Shown here one piece after another: positions 37,970 to 49,593 of a stretch of DNA of 64,000 nt (positions are counted from its first letter, which is position 1; each line of letters starts with the position of its first letter). The stretch is from assembly GCF_024807035.1 (NCBI RefSeq), contig NZ_JANUCQ010000001.1, positions 309,990 through 373,989 of the forward strand. The letters are read 5' to 3'. The notes under the pieces were generated by a model. It worked only from the letters and a program-made list of their open reading frames with translations, did no database searches and was not told the DNA's origin. This stretch comes from Methanococcus voltae PS (GTDB lineage: Archaea > AGJL01 > Methanococci > Methanococcales > Methanococcaceae). Position numbers and translations under genes: made by a program.

Positions 37970-38206
37970 GTGAAGCTATTGTCTCATAACATGGTTCCAA
38001 AGCATGAACTTATCGAAAAAGAAGAGATACCACTTTTACTTAAGCAGTATAATATAAAAATTCAACAATTGCCTAAGTTGCTCGATATTGACCCTGTAGT
38101 CATTGAAATAGGTGCAAAAGAAGGTGACGTGGTTAAAATTACTCGTCCAAGTGAAACTGCTGGCGAAACTGTATACTTTAGATTAGTAGTACCTACAAAT
38201 ATCTAA
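37970..38206 (+). CDS. rpoH: DNA-directed RNA polymerase subunit H (Rpo5)
   Basis: A 78-residue subunit equal to the C-terminal domain of eukaryotic RPB5; it sits near the downstream DNA of the polymerase. [14 protein letters not shown] and [35 protein letters not shown] are diagnostic. The start is GTG, preceded by GGAGG. It opens the RNA polymerase operon, 453 bases before rpoB''. Confidence 0.96.
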   Translation: MKLLSHNMVPKHELIEKEEIPLLLKQYNIKIQQLPKLLDIDPVVIEIGAKEGDVVKITRPSETAGETVYFRLVVPTNI

Positions 38207-38659
38207 TTTATGATAAAATTGATGATAATTTAAAATTACGTAATTAAATTTTAAGTAATTTATAATACATTATAATTTACAGCTTACTAAGTAACCGATA
38301 GGTCACTACGATAAGTAAAAATTTTTTAGCACAAGTCAATCATTATATATATTGCAAATCTGCAAACTTTATGTTACGCTTTAAACGTTCTCGTAGCGAT
38401 AATTACGAATTTAAAATTTAATATATGCGAAATAAAAATACTAAAAATACTAAAAGTATTAAGAATAATAATAAAAAATAAAATATTAGGTTAATTTGCT
38501 ATATTATTGAATTTTAGCTACCCATTATCTATTTAATTTTTATTTAGGTATATTGACATATTAAATTTATGCCATTCATTAAAGATAAATTACAGATAAA
38601 TAGCATATTAAATCTTAGCCATTATTAATTGTTATATTAAACAAAAATGAGGGAGATAT
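38207..38659. other. Leader region between rpoH and rpoB''
   Basis: 453 AT-rich bases. A slightly GC-richer patch (38281-38405) includes CTACGA (near 38307) and TCGTAG (near 38392) as possible long-range pairs, plus a TATATATATT at 38345-38354 that could be an internal promoter. No ORF with a ribosome-binding site. Confidence 0.4.
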
Positions 38660-40429
38660 ATGAAGTCCCGAGTTATCGTTGATGCATTTTTTGAAGAAAA
38701 TAATTTAGTTAAACACCACATCGACTCATTTAACAGCTTTGTCGAAAACAAAGTTCAAAAGATTATTTCCGAAGTTGGTGGAGTAACTACTGAAATTAAA
38801 TCCGGATATAGGGTTGAGTTTGGACAAGTTACTGTATCTAAACCAGTTAATAAAGAAGCTGACGGTTCAGTAAAGCCAATAACCCCTATGGAAGCTAGAA
38901 TTAGAAATTTAGCATATTCTGCACCAATGTATTTGGAAATTGTACCATATGTTGGAGAAGGCGAAGAAGAGAAAAAATTATCTCCTTTAAGCGTTTATAT
39001 GGGCGAATTACCTGTTATTTTGGGTTCCGATATATGCCACTTAAAAGGAAAATCGCCAGAAGAATTAATTGAGTTTGGTGAAGACCCTGAAGACCCATTG
39101 GGATATTTTATTGTTAACGGCTCTGAAAAAGCGGTAGTAGCTCAAGAAGATTTAATCCCTAATAGGATTTTATGTGAAAAAGTAGAGAAAAACAATAAAA
39201 TGGTCGATGTAGCAAAAGTATTTTCTACAAGACACGGATTTAGGGCATTATGTGCAGTAGAAAGAAACCCAGATGGTTTATTAAATGTTTCTTTCCCAGG
39301 TATGCCAAGTAACATTCCATTAGTTATATTAATGAGAGCTTTAGGTGCTCAATCCGATAGAGATATCATAGAATTAATTTCTGACGAGCCATCCGTAATT
39401 ATGCAATTAGTTGCAAACTTACAAGAAGTAAGGGAAGAGCACAGCATAAATACAAGAGAAGATGCACTTGAACACATCGGAAAAAGAGTTGCACCAGGTC
39501 AACCAAGAGAATACAAGTTAAAAAGAGCTGAAACAATCTTATGCAGTTACTTATTACCTCACTTAGGTGTAGAACCTGCAGATATGAGAACAAAAGCTAA
39601 ATACTTGGGTAGAATGGCTAAAAACTCAATCGAGTTATACTTGGGTTTAAGGGTTGAAGATGATAAGGACCACTATTCCAACAAAAGATTAAAATTAGCT
39701 GGAGATTTGATGGAAGATTTATTCAGAAATTCATTCAACCAGTTAGTTAAAGATATTAAATACCAACTCGAAAGACAGTCAATAAGGAACAAAGAACCTT
39801 CAATTCAAGCAGCAGTAAGAAGTGACGTTTTAACTGAAAGAATGAGACACGCAATGGCTACAGGAAACTGGGTCGGTGGAAGAACTGGTGTAAGCCAACT
39901 TTTAGATAGAACTAGTTATTTAGCTACAACATCTCAATTAAGAAGAGTTGTGTCACCATTATCCCGTTCACAACCTCACTTCGAGGCAAGGGACTTGCAC
40001 GCTACGCAATGGGGTAAAATTTGCCCTTCAGAAACACCGGAAGGTCCTAACTGTGGTTTGGTTAAAAACTTAGCGGTAATGTGTAAAGTTACAACAGACG
40101 AAACTGACGACTCTATAATTGATTTATTAAGTAGTATGGGTATTTCTAGAGAGATAATTCCTATTGCTGAGGAAGTTGAACTTATTGATTCACTCGATTC
40201 TGAAATTGAAAATGAATTAAGAGTAGAATTGGCGGAAGTATCTGAAACACAGGAAACTGAAGAAATTAAAGAAATCGAAGAATCAGACGTAGAAGAAAAT
40301 TCAGAAGTAGATGTAACATCTGAAGAAATTGTTGAAACTGAAAAAGAAGTGGAATACGAAGAAAATTCAGAAGATACAACTACTGAAGAAAATTCAGAAG
40401 ATAAAGAAATTGAAAAAGAATTAGAGTAA
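38660..40429 (+). CDS. rpoB2: DNA-directed RNA polymerase subunit B'' with acidic C-terminal tail
   Basis: A 589-residue subunit forming the N-terminal half of the bacterial beta/RPB2 equivalent (protrusion, lobe, fork). SNKRLKLAGDLMEDLFRN, RTGVSQLLDRTSYLATTSQLRRV and HATQWGKICPSETPEGPNCGLVKNLA are conserved. The split point after LLSSMGI is the normal one for methanogens. What is unusual is residues from about 500 to 589: an almost unbroken Glu/Asp/Ser/Thr-rich tail. A GGGAG site precedes the ATG. Confidence 0.95.
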   Translation: MKSRVIVDAFFEENNLVKHHIDSFNSFVENKVQKIISEVGGVTTEIKSGYRVEFGQVTVSKPVNKEADGSVKPITPMEARIRNLAYSAPMYLEIVPYVGEGEEEKKLSPLSVYMGELPVILGSDICHLKGKSPEELIEFGEDPEDPLGYFIVNGSEKAVVAQEDLIPNRILCEKVEKNNKMVDVAKVFSTRHGFRALCAVERNPDGLLNVSFPGMPSNIPLVILMRALGAQSDRDIIELISDEPSVIMQLVANLQEVREEHSINTREDALEHIGKRVAPGQPREYKLKRAETILCSYLLPHLGVEPADMRTKAKYLGRMAKNSIELYLGLRVEDDKDHYSNKRLKLAGDLMEDLFRNSFNQLVKDIKYQLERQSIRNKEPSIQAAVRSDVLTERMRHAMATGNWVGGRTGVSQLLDRTSYLATTSQLRRVVSPLSRSQPHFEARDLHATQWGKICPSETPEGPNCGLVKNLAVMCKVTTDETDDSIIDLLSSMGISREIIPIAEEVELIDSLDSEIENELRVELAEVSETQETEEIKEIEESDVEENSEVDVTSEEIVETEKEVEYEENSEDTTTEENSEDKEIEKELE

Positions 40430-40646
40430 ATAATTTAATTGAGAATATGGTAAAATTTGATAAATATCTTGTAATTTGGTAGTAAATTTACTTTATTTAT
40501 TTTAACTACAATTTACAGTTTATATTTTACAAATTAAAATTACAAATTAAAATTATAAGCTCAATTAGTTATTAAAATGATTTAAATTTAATATAATGTA
40601 TTTAATGTATTATTAAAAGTTAATTTGAACTTTAAAGGTGAAAACC

Positions 40647-42482
40647 TTGGATAACAAAACGAATGTATATGTTAATGGAAAATTAATCGACACCGTCGAA
40701 AATCCAGAAGAACTCGTTAGAAATTTAAGGGAATCAAGACGAAATGCAAGAATTTCGCCGTATACATCCATTTCATTTAACGAAGAAAGCAACGACGTTC
40801 ATATTTCTACAGATGGTGGTAGAGCTGTTAGACCTTTGTTAGTAGTTGAAAACGGTGAGCTTAAAATTACTCAAGACCATTTAGAATTGTTAAAAGAAGG
40901 AGAACTTAAATTTAGCGATTTAGTTGAAAAAGGTTTAGCAGAATATTTGGATGCAGAAGAAGAAGAAAACGCATATATTGCAATATATGAAAAAGATATC
41001 AACGAAAACACGACACACATGGAAATCGATCCTATTTCAATTTTAGGTATCGGTGCAGGTGTGGCTCCATATCCTGAGCATAACTCAGCTCCAAGGATTA
41101 CAATGGCGGCAGCGATGAGTAAACAGTCATTAGGTATCCCAATGGCAAACATAAAATGGAGAATGGATACAAGAGGTCACTTGTTACATTACCCGCAAGT
41201 ACCTTTGGTAAGAACGAAACACCAGGAAATCTTAGGTTTTGATAAAAGACCTGCAGGACAAAACTTCGTTGTAGCAGTTATGAGTTATGAAGGTTACAAT
41301 ATGGAGGATGCGTTCATCATAAACAAAGCTTCCATCGATAGAGGTCTTGGTAGAAGTACATTCTTTAGAAGCTACGAAAGCTTTGAAAAGAGATACCCTG
41401 GAGGTCAATTAGACCGCTTTGAAGTGCCTGAAAAAGGTGTTAGGGGTTACAGGGCAGAAGGTGCTTACAGAAACTTGGGAGACGATGGTTTAATCGAATT
41501 AGAGTCTGAAGTATCATCTGGTGATGTTATTATTGGTAAAACCTCACCTCCAAGATTCTTAGAGGAAAACGAGATTTCATTACAACAAAAATCACAAAGA
41601 AGAGACACATCAGTAACTATCAGACACGGTGAAGAAGGTACTGTTGACTTAGTGATTTTAAGTGAAACAAAAGAAGGTAACCGTTTATCAAAAGTTAGAG
41701 TAAGAGATTCCAGAATTCCAGAATTAGGGGATAAATTTGCTTCTAGACACGGTCAGAAAGGGGTTATTGGTTTAGTTGTACCTCAAGAAGATTTACCATT
41801 TACTGAAGATGGAGTAATTCCTGATTTAATCATTAACCCGCACGCTGTTCCATCAAGGATGACTATTGGGCAGGTTTTAGAAATGATTGGTGGTAAAGTA
41901 GGTTCTTTAGATTGTAGAAGAATCGACGGTACTATCTTTAGTGGTGAAGGAGAATGGTCTTTAAGAGATGCTCTTGAAGCTCATGGATTCAAACACAACG
42001 GTAAAGAAACTGTTTACGAAGGTAAATCCGGTAAAAAACTTGAATGTGAAGTATTCGTCGGTGTTGCATACTACCAGAAATTACATCACTTGGTTGCAGG
42101 TAAAATCCACGCAAGAAGTAGAGGACCTATCCAAGTTCTTACAAGACAACCTACCGAAGGTAGGGCAAGAGAAGGTGGTCTTAGGTTCGGGGAAATGGAA
42201 AGAGATGTTTTGGTTGCACACGGTGCTGCTTTACTCTTAAAAGAAAGACTTTTGGACGAGTCTGACCCTCACGAAGATTATGTATGTGCAAAATGTGGAG
42301 AAATCGCTATTTACGACTTCAAAAGAGGAATTAAATTCTGCCCAATCTGTGGGGAAGTTGAAGACGTACAAGATAATAGGAAAATTCCATCAGTTAAAAT
42401 TGCATACGCTTTCAAATTATTGCTTGATGAGCTTAAAAGTATGGGTATAGACCCTAAACTAAGATTAAAGGATAGGGCATAA
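40647..42482 (+). CDS. rpoB1: DNA-directed RNA polymerase subunit B'
   Basis: A 611-residue subunit forming the C-terminal half of the beta/RPB2 equivalent. [17 protein letters not shown] picks up where B'' stops; [41 protein letters not shown] and the C-terminal zinc site [24 protein letters not shown] are present. I start it at TTG 40647, six bases after AAGGTG; a GTG at 40638 lies inside that site. Confidence 0.96.
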   Translation: MDNKTNVYVNGKLIDTVENPEELVRNLRESRRNARISPYTSISFNEESNDVHISTDGGRAVRPLLVVENGELKITQDHLELLKEGELKFSDLVEKGLAEYLDAEEEENAYIAIYEKDINENTTHMEIDPISILGIGAGVAPYPEHNSAPRITMAAAMSKQSLGIPMANIKWRMDTRGHLLHYPQVPLVRTKHQEILGFDKRPAGQNFVVAVMSYEGYNMEDAFIINKASIDRGLGRSTFFRSYESFEKRYPGGQLDRFEVPEKGVRGYRAEGAYRNLGDDGLIELESEVSSGDVIIGKTSPPRFLEENEISLQQKSQRRDTSVTIRHGEEGTVDLVILSETKEGNRLSKVRVRDSRIPELGDKFASRHGQKGVIGLVVPQEDLPFTEDGVIPDLIINPHAVPSRMTIGQVLEMIGGKVGSLDCRRIDGTIFSGEGEWSLRDALEAHGFKHNGKETVYEGKSGKKLECEVFVGVAYYQKLHHLVAGKIHARSRGPIQVLTRQPTEGRAREGGLRFGEMERDVLVAHGAALLLKERLLDESDPHEDYVCAKCGEIAIYDFKRGIKFCPICGEVEDVQDNRKIPSVKIAYAFKLLLDELKSMGIDPKLRLKDRA

Positions 42483-42715
42483 GTTAAAAGAAATAAAATG
42501 TAATTAATTTAATTATTTAATTATTTAATTATATTTTTTATTTATTTTATTTACCTATATTTAATTTACTAGTATTGTTATTGGAAAACACGTTATTTAA
42601 TTTAAATAGTCTAAAATAACTAAAATTTAAATTAAATCGTTGAAATTAATCAAGATAATCAAGATAACGAAATAAATTGAAATAACTAAAAAATTTACCT
42701 CATAGGTGAAAATTT

Positions 42716-45382
42716 ATGAATGGGTTCGACGTTCCAAAAGAAATTGGAAACATTACCTTTGGTTTATTGTCTCCTGAACAAACAAGGATAATGTCCGTAG
42801 CTAAAATAGTTACAGCAGACACATACGACGACGATGGTTACCCAATCGACGGTGGATTGATGGATACGAGATTAGGTGTCATTGACCCTGGTTTAGTGTG
42901 TAAAAGTTGCGGTGGTAGGGTAGGTACCTGTCCTGGTCACTTTGGTCACATTGAATTGTCAAAACCGGTTGTACACATCGGCTTTGCAAAAGATATCTAC
43001 AAAATCTTAAAAGCAACATGTCCACACTGTGGTAAGGTAACATTATCAGAGTCCAGAAAAGCAGAGTACATGGAAAAAATGGAAAGATTACTCGAAGAAG
43101 GGGGCGACATGTGGATATTATGTGATGAAATCTTAAAAGAAGCTGCAAAAGGTAGTATTTGTCCTGAATGTGGTGAAGTTAAGTACGATATTAAATATGA
43201 TAAACCTTCAACATACCACCAAATCGATGGTAAGACATCTAGGCAATTAACCTCTTCAGAAGTTAGGGAAATCTTGGAAAAAATCCCTGATAACGATTGT
43301 AAGCTTTTAGGTATCAACCACATAGTTGCAAGACCTGAATATATGATATTAACCGTTTTACCGGTTCCTCCTGTGACCGTTAGGCCTTCAATCACACTCG
43401 AAAGTGGGGAAAGAAGTGAAGACGACTTGACACACAAATTGGTTGATATTATCAGAATTAACCAAAGATTAGAGGAAAATATCAACGGTGGTGCTCCTAA
43501 CTTAATTATTGAAGATTTATGGGACTTATTACAGTACCACATAAACACGTACTTTGATAACGAAGCTCCAGGAATTCCTCCTGCAAGACACAGAAGCGGT
43601 AGACCTTTAAGAACACTCGCACAAAGGCTTAAAGGTAAGGAAGGTAGATTCAGACACAACTTAGCAGGTAAAAGGGTTAACTTCTCTGCAAGGACTGTTA
43701 TTTCACCAGACCCACGTTTAAGTATTAACGAAGTTGGTATTCCAGAGTTAATTGCAAAGGAATTAACCGTTCCTGAAAAAGTAACTGAGCACAATATCGA
43801 CCACATAAAAGAGTTACTTAAAAATGGTTCAGAAATACACCCTGGTGTAAATTACGTTATTAAAACCATTAAAAATAAAGAAGGAAAGCAGGAAAACTTT
43901 TCAATAAGAGTAAGCGATAAAAATAAAGAACATTGGGCTGAAAATATTGAAGAAGGAATGTCTGTTGAGAGACATTTAATGGATGGAGATGTTGTATTGT
44001 ACAACAGACAGCCTTCATTGCACAGAATGTCTATCATGGCACACAAAGTTAAAGTTTTACCTTACAGGACATTCAGACACAACTTGTGTGTTTGTCCACC
44101 TTACAACGCGGATTTCGATGGTGACGAGATGAACGTTCACGTTCCACAATCCGAGGAAGCAAGAGCAGAAGCTGAAACATTAATGTTAGTTGAAAAGCAC
44201 ATCGTTTCACCAAGATTCGGGGGTCCAATCATTGGAGCTATTCACGACTTTATTTCAGGTGCTTACGTTCTTACAAGTTCAAACTTTAATAAAGACCAAG
44301 CTTTATCGCTTTTGAGAAGTGCAGGTTTCAAATCTGAATTAGGAGAACCTGACGTACTTGAAAATGGTGAAGAATTGTACAGCGGTAGGAGTTTGTTTGG
44401 TACTGCATTACCTGAAGGTTTAAGCTTAGAATACAAGAGTAAAACCTGTAAAAAATGTGACGACTGTAAAAAGGAAAACTGTGAACACGAAGGTTACGTT
44501 TTAATTAAAAACGGTAAGCTTTTAAAAGGTGTAATCGATAAAAACGGTTTCGGTTCAGAGGCTGGTATCGTATTGAACACCATTGTTAAGGAATTCGGTT
44601 CAGAGGCTGCAAGAAAATTCTTAGATTCTGCAACAAGAATGTCTATCAAAGCAATGATGATAAAAGGTTTCACAACAGGTATTGATGATGAAGATATCCC
44701 TGTAGAAGCAATTGAAGAAATTCAAAACATATTAAACAATGCTGAAAATGCTGTTGACGCAGTTGTTGAAAAATACGAAAATGGTACTTTAGACCCATTA
44801 CCTGGTAGGGGTATCGAAGAATCAAGAGAAGCCTACATTATGCAAATATTGGGTAGAGCAAGGGACGATACTGGTGCTGTAGCTGAAAGATACTTAAGTA
44901 AAGATAACCACGCGGCTTTAATGGCAAGGACTGGTGCGAGAGGTTCATTATTGAACATTACAATGATGGCAGCGAGTGTTGGTCAGCAATCCGTTAGGGG
45001 TGGTAGAGTATTCAGAGGTTACAGAGATAGAACGTTACCACACTTCGGGAAAAAGAGTCTCGACGCAAAATCACACGGTTTCGTAAGAAGCTGTTATAAA
45101 AAAGGTTTATCACCTTCAGAATACTTCTTCCACGCTATGGGTGGTAGAGAAGGTTTAGTGGACCAGGCGGTAAGGACTGCACAATCTGGTTACATGCAAA
45201 GAAGACTTGTAAATGCTTTACAAGATATTAGAGCAGAATACGACGGAACAGTTAGAGATTCAAGAGGATTAGTTGTTCAATTTGAATATGGTGAGGATTT
45301 AGTAGACCCTGCTAAGGCAGACCACGGTAAGGGAGTAGATTTAGATAAAATATTCACCAAAGTTAAATCAAAATTTGATTAA
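42716..45382 (+). CDS. rpoA1: DNA-directed RNA polymerase subunit A'
   Basis: An 888-residue catalytic subunit. The N-terminal zinc site is CKSCGGRVGTCPGHFGHI; the active-site loop NADFDGDEMNVH carries the three Asp that bind magnesium, without the intein found there in some methanogens. A cysteine-rich segment, TCKKCDDCKKENCEHEG (about 576-592), is an additional possible metal site in the pore/funnel region. The bridge-helix sequence GARGSLLNITMMAASVGQQSVRG is present. GGTGAAAATTT precedes the ATG. Confidence 0.96.
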   Translation: MNGFDVPKEIGNITFGLLSPEQTRIMSVAKIVTADTYDDDGYPIDGGLMDTRLGVIDPGLVCKSCGGRVGTCPGHFGHIELSKPVVHIGFAKDIYKILKATCPHCGKVTLSESRKAEYMEKMERLLEEGGDMWILCDEILKEAAKGSICPECGEVKYDIKYDKPSTYHQIDGKTSRQLTSSEVREILEKIPDNDCKLLGINHIVARPEYMILTVLPVPPVTVRPSITLESGERSEDDLTHKLVDIIRINQRLEENINGGAPNLIIEDLWDLLQYHINTYFDNEAPGIPPARHRSGRPLRTLAQRLKGKEGRFRHNLAGKRVNFSARTVISPDPRLSINEVGIPELIAKELTVPEKVTEHNIDHIKELLKNGSEIHPGVNYVIKTIKNKEGKQENFSIRVSDKNKEHWAENIEEGMSVERHLMDGDVVLYNRQPSLHRMSIMAHKVKVLPYRTFRHNLCVCPPYNADFDGDEMNVHVPQSEEARAEAETLMLVEKHIVSPRFGGPIIGAIHDFISGAYVLTSSNFNKDQALSLLRSAGFKSELGEPDVLENGEELYSGRSLFGTALPEGLSLEYKSKTCKKCDDCKKENCEHEGYVLIKNGKLLKGVIDKNGFGSEAGIVLNTIVKEFGSEAARKFLDSATRMSIKAMMIKGFTTGIDDEDIPVEAIEEIQNILNNAENAVDAVVEKYENGTLDPLPGRGIEESREAYIMQILGRARDDTGAVAERYLSKDNHAALMARTGARGSLLNITMMAASVGQQSVRGGRVFRGYRDRTLPHFGKKSLDAKSHGFVRSCYKKGLSPSEYFFHAMGGREGLVDQAVRTAQSGYMQRRLVNALQDIRAEYDGTVRDSRGLVVQFEYGEDLVDPAKADHGKGVDLDKIFTKVKSKFD

Positions 45383-45476
45383 ATAATTGATTAAATAATC
45401 ATATAAATTTAATTAGATTTTTAAAATTATCATAATATACGTTATCACAATATACGTATTATAATTTAGATTATAA

Positions 45477-46667
<1,191 letters not shown>

Positions 46668-46999
46668 TTAAATAATTATATATTTTAAATAATTCTATAT
46701 TATTATTTATTATTTTTTTAATCCATTTTTAATATGTATTTCGTATGTTTTATTTATTTGTAATTTCACAGTTTGTTATTTTAAAAATTTTGAACTATGC
46801 AAAAGTATAAAAATAACGTATTACTATTAAATATTTCGTATTAGTCAAAACCGTACAAATATATTTTTGTACAACAAAATGATTAATCGATTAATAAATT
46901 AAAACTTTGTAATTTATTAATTGGAGGACTTTTTTTCTAAATTGCGAATAGCATCGGAAAGAAACACCCCTCTGGAGAAAACTGAGAAGGAGGTAAATT
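46668..46999. promoter_or_regulatory. Promoter and leader of the L30e-NusA genes, with palindrome over the TATA box
   Basis: A 332-base gap. GTACAAA (46853-46859) and TTTGTAC (46866-46872) flank TATATT, so a perfect 7-6-7 palindrome encloses a TATA-like box. The last 80 bases before rpl30e are purine-rich and GC-richer (46921-46999), with CUGGAGAAAACUGAG-type sequence that could form a kink-turn, the kind of motif L30e proteins bind. Confidence 0.45.
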
Positions 47000-47299
47000 A
47001 TGGATATCAACAGAGCAATCAGAGTAGCTGTAGATACTGGTAAGGTAGTATTAGGTACAAAACAAGCTGTTAAGAACGTAAAACACGGTGAAGGGCAATT
47101 ATTAATTGTTGCAGGTAATTGTGCGAAAGACGTTATGGCAGATTTAGAATATTATACTAAATTATCAGGCGTTAAATTATTCGTACACGATGCCACATCA
47201 CTTGAACTCGGAGCTATTTGTGGTAAACCATTCCCTGTATCCGCATTAGTGGTAATGGAACCTGGTAACTCATCTATTTTAAACTTAAACAAAGAATAA
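47000..47299 (+). CDS. rpl30e: Ribosomal protein L30e (eL30)
   Basis: A 99-residue L7Ae/L30e-family protein of the large subunit that binds kink-turn [44 protein letters not shown] and [17 protein letters not shown] are typical. GAAGGAGG precedes the ATG. The position between rpoA'' and nusA is the standard archaeal one. Confidence 0.95.
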   Translation: MDINRAIRVAVDTGKVVLGTKQAVKNVKHGEGQLLIVAGNCAKDVMADLEYYTKLSGVKLFVHDATSLELGAICGKPFPVSALVVMEPGNSSILNLNKE

Positions 47300-47314
47300 T
47301 TCAGGTGATGTTTT

Positions 47315-47875
47315 ATGAGAATTAAACTTAATACAGAAGATATAATGAGAATCAGTTTATTTGAAAAAATGACTGGCGCAGATGTCATTGATTCAGTAGC
47401 TGATGAGGAAAAAATTACATTCGTTATCAAGGAAGGAGATATCGGTGCTGCTATTGGAAAAGGTGGAGAAAACGTAAGAAACGCAACCGAAAAATTTGGC
47501 AGAAAAATCGATTTAATTGAATATTCCGACGATGTAAAACAATTTATTAGAAACATATTCGCACCTGTGGAATTAGAAGATGTTTGGACTAAAAAATTCG
47601 GTGACGATTTAGTAGTATACTTAAGAATCCACCCTAAATTAAGAAGGGCTATTATCGGAGACAAAGGAAAGAAAATTGATTCCGCAGTTGACTTGGTTAG
47701 TAGACTTTCCGGTGTTAAAAACATCAAAGTTATCGCAGGATTGAGAAAAGACAATAAAAAGGTTGCTAAAAAAGAGGAAGCACCAGTAAAAGCTGAAGAG
47801 GTTAAACCTGAAGTTAAACCTGAAGCTGAAGCTGTAAAAGCTCCTGAAGCTACCGAAACACAAAATGCAGAATAA
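47315..47875 (+). CDS. nusA: NusA-like transcription factor (two KH domains)
   Basis: A 186-residue archaeal NusA homologue. The KH domains show GDIGAAIGKGGENVRNATEKFGRKIDLIEYS and IGDKGKKIDSAVDLVSRLSGVKNIKVI; the bacterial N-terminal and S1 domains are absent, as in all archaea. The last 40 residues are a Lys/Glu/Pro/Ala repeat tail (VKPEVKPEAEAVKAPEA). GGTGATGTTTT precedes the ATG, 15 bases after L30e. Confidence 0.94.
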   Translation: MRIKLNTEDIMRISLFEKMTGADVIDSVADEEKITFVIKEGDIGAAIGKGGENVRNATEKFGRKIDLIEYSDDVKQFIRNIFAPVELEDVWTKKFGDDLVVYLRIHPKLRRAIIGDKGKKIDSAVDLVSRLSGVKNIKVIAGLRKDNKKVAKKEEAPVKAEEVKPEVKPEAEAVKAPEATETQNAE

Positions 47876-48042
47876 TTTAAGAATTTAAAATCGATTGAAT
47901 TTATTTATTAAAATTTTTAGTTGTTATATAATTATACTATTAATAATTAATTTAATAATATAATAAATTATAATCTAATAAATTATAATGCAATAATATA
48001 ATCGATTGGAAAATTATGAATATGCTAGTCATAGGTGATTAA

Positions 48043-48486
48043 ATGGCAGGAAGTAAAGCTCCAAGAGGAGAATTTGCAGGTAGAAAATTATTCTTAAAAA
48101 GAAAAGAAAGCAAATGGCACCAGTACAAATTCGTTAACAGAGAATTAGGCTTAAAATTAAAAGCTGACCCATTAGAAGGTGCTCCAATGGGAAGAGGTAT
48201 TGTTGTTGAGAAAGTAGGTCTCGAAGCAAAACAACCTAACTCTGCTATCAGAAAATGTGTAAAAGTTCAATTAATTAAAAACGGAAAAGTTATTACCGCA
48301 TTTGCACCAGGTAACCACGCTATCAACTTCATCGACGAGCACGACGAAGTAGTTATCGAAGGAATCGGTGGTCCAACAGGTCAAGCTAAAGGGGATATTC
48401 CTGGAGTAAGATATAAAGTTGTAATGGTTGGTAAAAACTCAATCAGAGAATTAGTTAAAGGTAAACAAGAAAAAGTTAAAAGATAA
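48043..48486 (+). CDS. rps12: Ribosomal protein S12 (uS12)
   Basis: A 147-residue decoding-centre protein. [40 protein letters not shown] carries the PNSA loop linked to translational accuracy and streptomycin response. Archaeal N-terminal extension present. AGGTGATTAA precedes the ATG. A 167-base spacer separates it from nusA. Confidence 0.96.
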   Translation: MAGSKAPRGEFAGRKLFLKRKESKWHQYKFVNRELGLKLKADPLEGAPMGRGIVVEKVGLEAKQPNSAIRKCVKVQLIKNGKVITAFAPGNHAINFIDEHDEVVIEGIGGPTGQAKGDIPGVRYKVVMVGKNSIRELVKGKQEKVKR

Positions 48487-48666
48487 GTTCATTAAATAAG
48501 TTTTAATTTTATTTAACCTTATTTAATCTTAGTAATACTTTTAATTTTAAATTTCTTTAACTTAATACTTAATTTAAGATTAATAATTTATAATTATCAA
48601 TAAATTCGGAAAAACATTCGGAAAACAAAATCACAAATCACAAAAATAACAATGGACGGTGAAATT

Positions 48667-49233
48667 TTGGAAATTAAATTGTTCAATAAATGGGATTGTG
48701 AAGCTGTTACAGTTAAAGATCCAAGCTTAAGGTCATACATTAGCTTAGAACCTGTTTTAGTACCTCACACCGCAGGAAGATACTCAAAGAAAATGTTCGA
48801 TAAATCAAAAATGAACATTGTAGAAAGAGTTTTAAATAAATTAATGGCTGAACAAACAAATACTGGTAAAAAATACGAAGCTTTAGCAGTTATGGAAGAA
48901 GCCTTAGAAATCATCGCAAAAAGAACAAAGGAAAACCCTGTTCAAGTTTTAGTTGATGCTTTAGAAAACGCAGGACCTAGAGAAGAAACAACAAGAATTT
49001 CATACGGTGGTATCGCATTCTTACAATCAGTTGACGTTTCACCTGTAAGAAGATTAGACACTGCTATAAGAAACATCTCATTAGGTACCTTAAATTCAGC
49101 AAGAAAAAACAAAAAATCACTTGCAAACTGTTTAGCTGATGAAATAATCTCAGCTTCAAAAGCAGACATGCAAAAAAGCTTTGCTGTAAAGAAAAAAGAA
49201 GAAAAAGAAAGAGTTGCTCAATCAGCAAGATAA
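48667..49233 (+). CDS. rps7: Ribosomal protein S7 (uS7)
   Basis: A 188-residue protein that organises the 30S head and E site. [41 protein letters not shown] and the helical core [30 protein letters not shown] are typical. I start it at TTG 48667, four bases after GGTGA, giving [10 protein letters not shown] as in M. jannaschii; an ATG 15 bases upstream is in frame but has no ribosome-binding site. Confidence 0.95.
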   Translation: MEIKLFNKWDCEAVTVKDPSLRSYISLEPVLVPHTAGRYSKKMFDKSKMNIVERVLNKLMAEQTNTGKKYEALAVMEEALEIIAKRTKENPVQVLVDALENAGPREETTRISYGGIAFLQSVDVSPVRRLDTAIRNISLGTLNSARKNKKSLANCLADEIISASKADMQKSFAVKKKEEKERVAQSAR

Positions 49234-49593
49234 TTGAGATATTGAGTTATATCCATTTCTTTATCTTTAGAATTTTGTAATTATGCAATAATTATATTAT
49301 AGTCGTATTAAATGATACATCATTTATGATTATAATAATTCTTTTCAATTTATTCGTAAATGTTGAAATTGTAATCTTAAATAATTTATCAATAATCTTA
49401 AAGTATGAATTATTTGTTAATTAACATTTAATTAATATATGATTAATAAAATTGATAAATAATTCTAAACTGGTTATATTAATAATTATTGTACTTAGAT
49501 TAACTAATGTATTATAAAATTAAATTTATAATAAAAGTATAATAAAATATAATTCTTCAAACTTCAAAATCAATTATTCGATTCGGTGAAATA
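49234..49593. promoter_or_regulatory. Gap between rps7 and the EF2 gene with an 18-bp palindrome
   Basis: 360 AT-rich bases. TAAATGAT (49309-49316) and ATCATTTA (49319-49326) are perfect inverted copies with two bases between them, a shape suited to a dimeric DNA-binding protein and too tight for an RNA hairpin. No clear TATA box adjacent, no ORF. Confidence 0.4.

Noticed and set aside
43900-44200. Possible intein at the NADFDGDEM site of RNA polymerase A'
   Set aside because: Some methanogens carry one there, but here the coding sequence runs straight through the motif at normal length.
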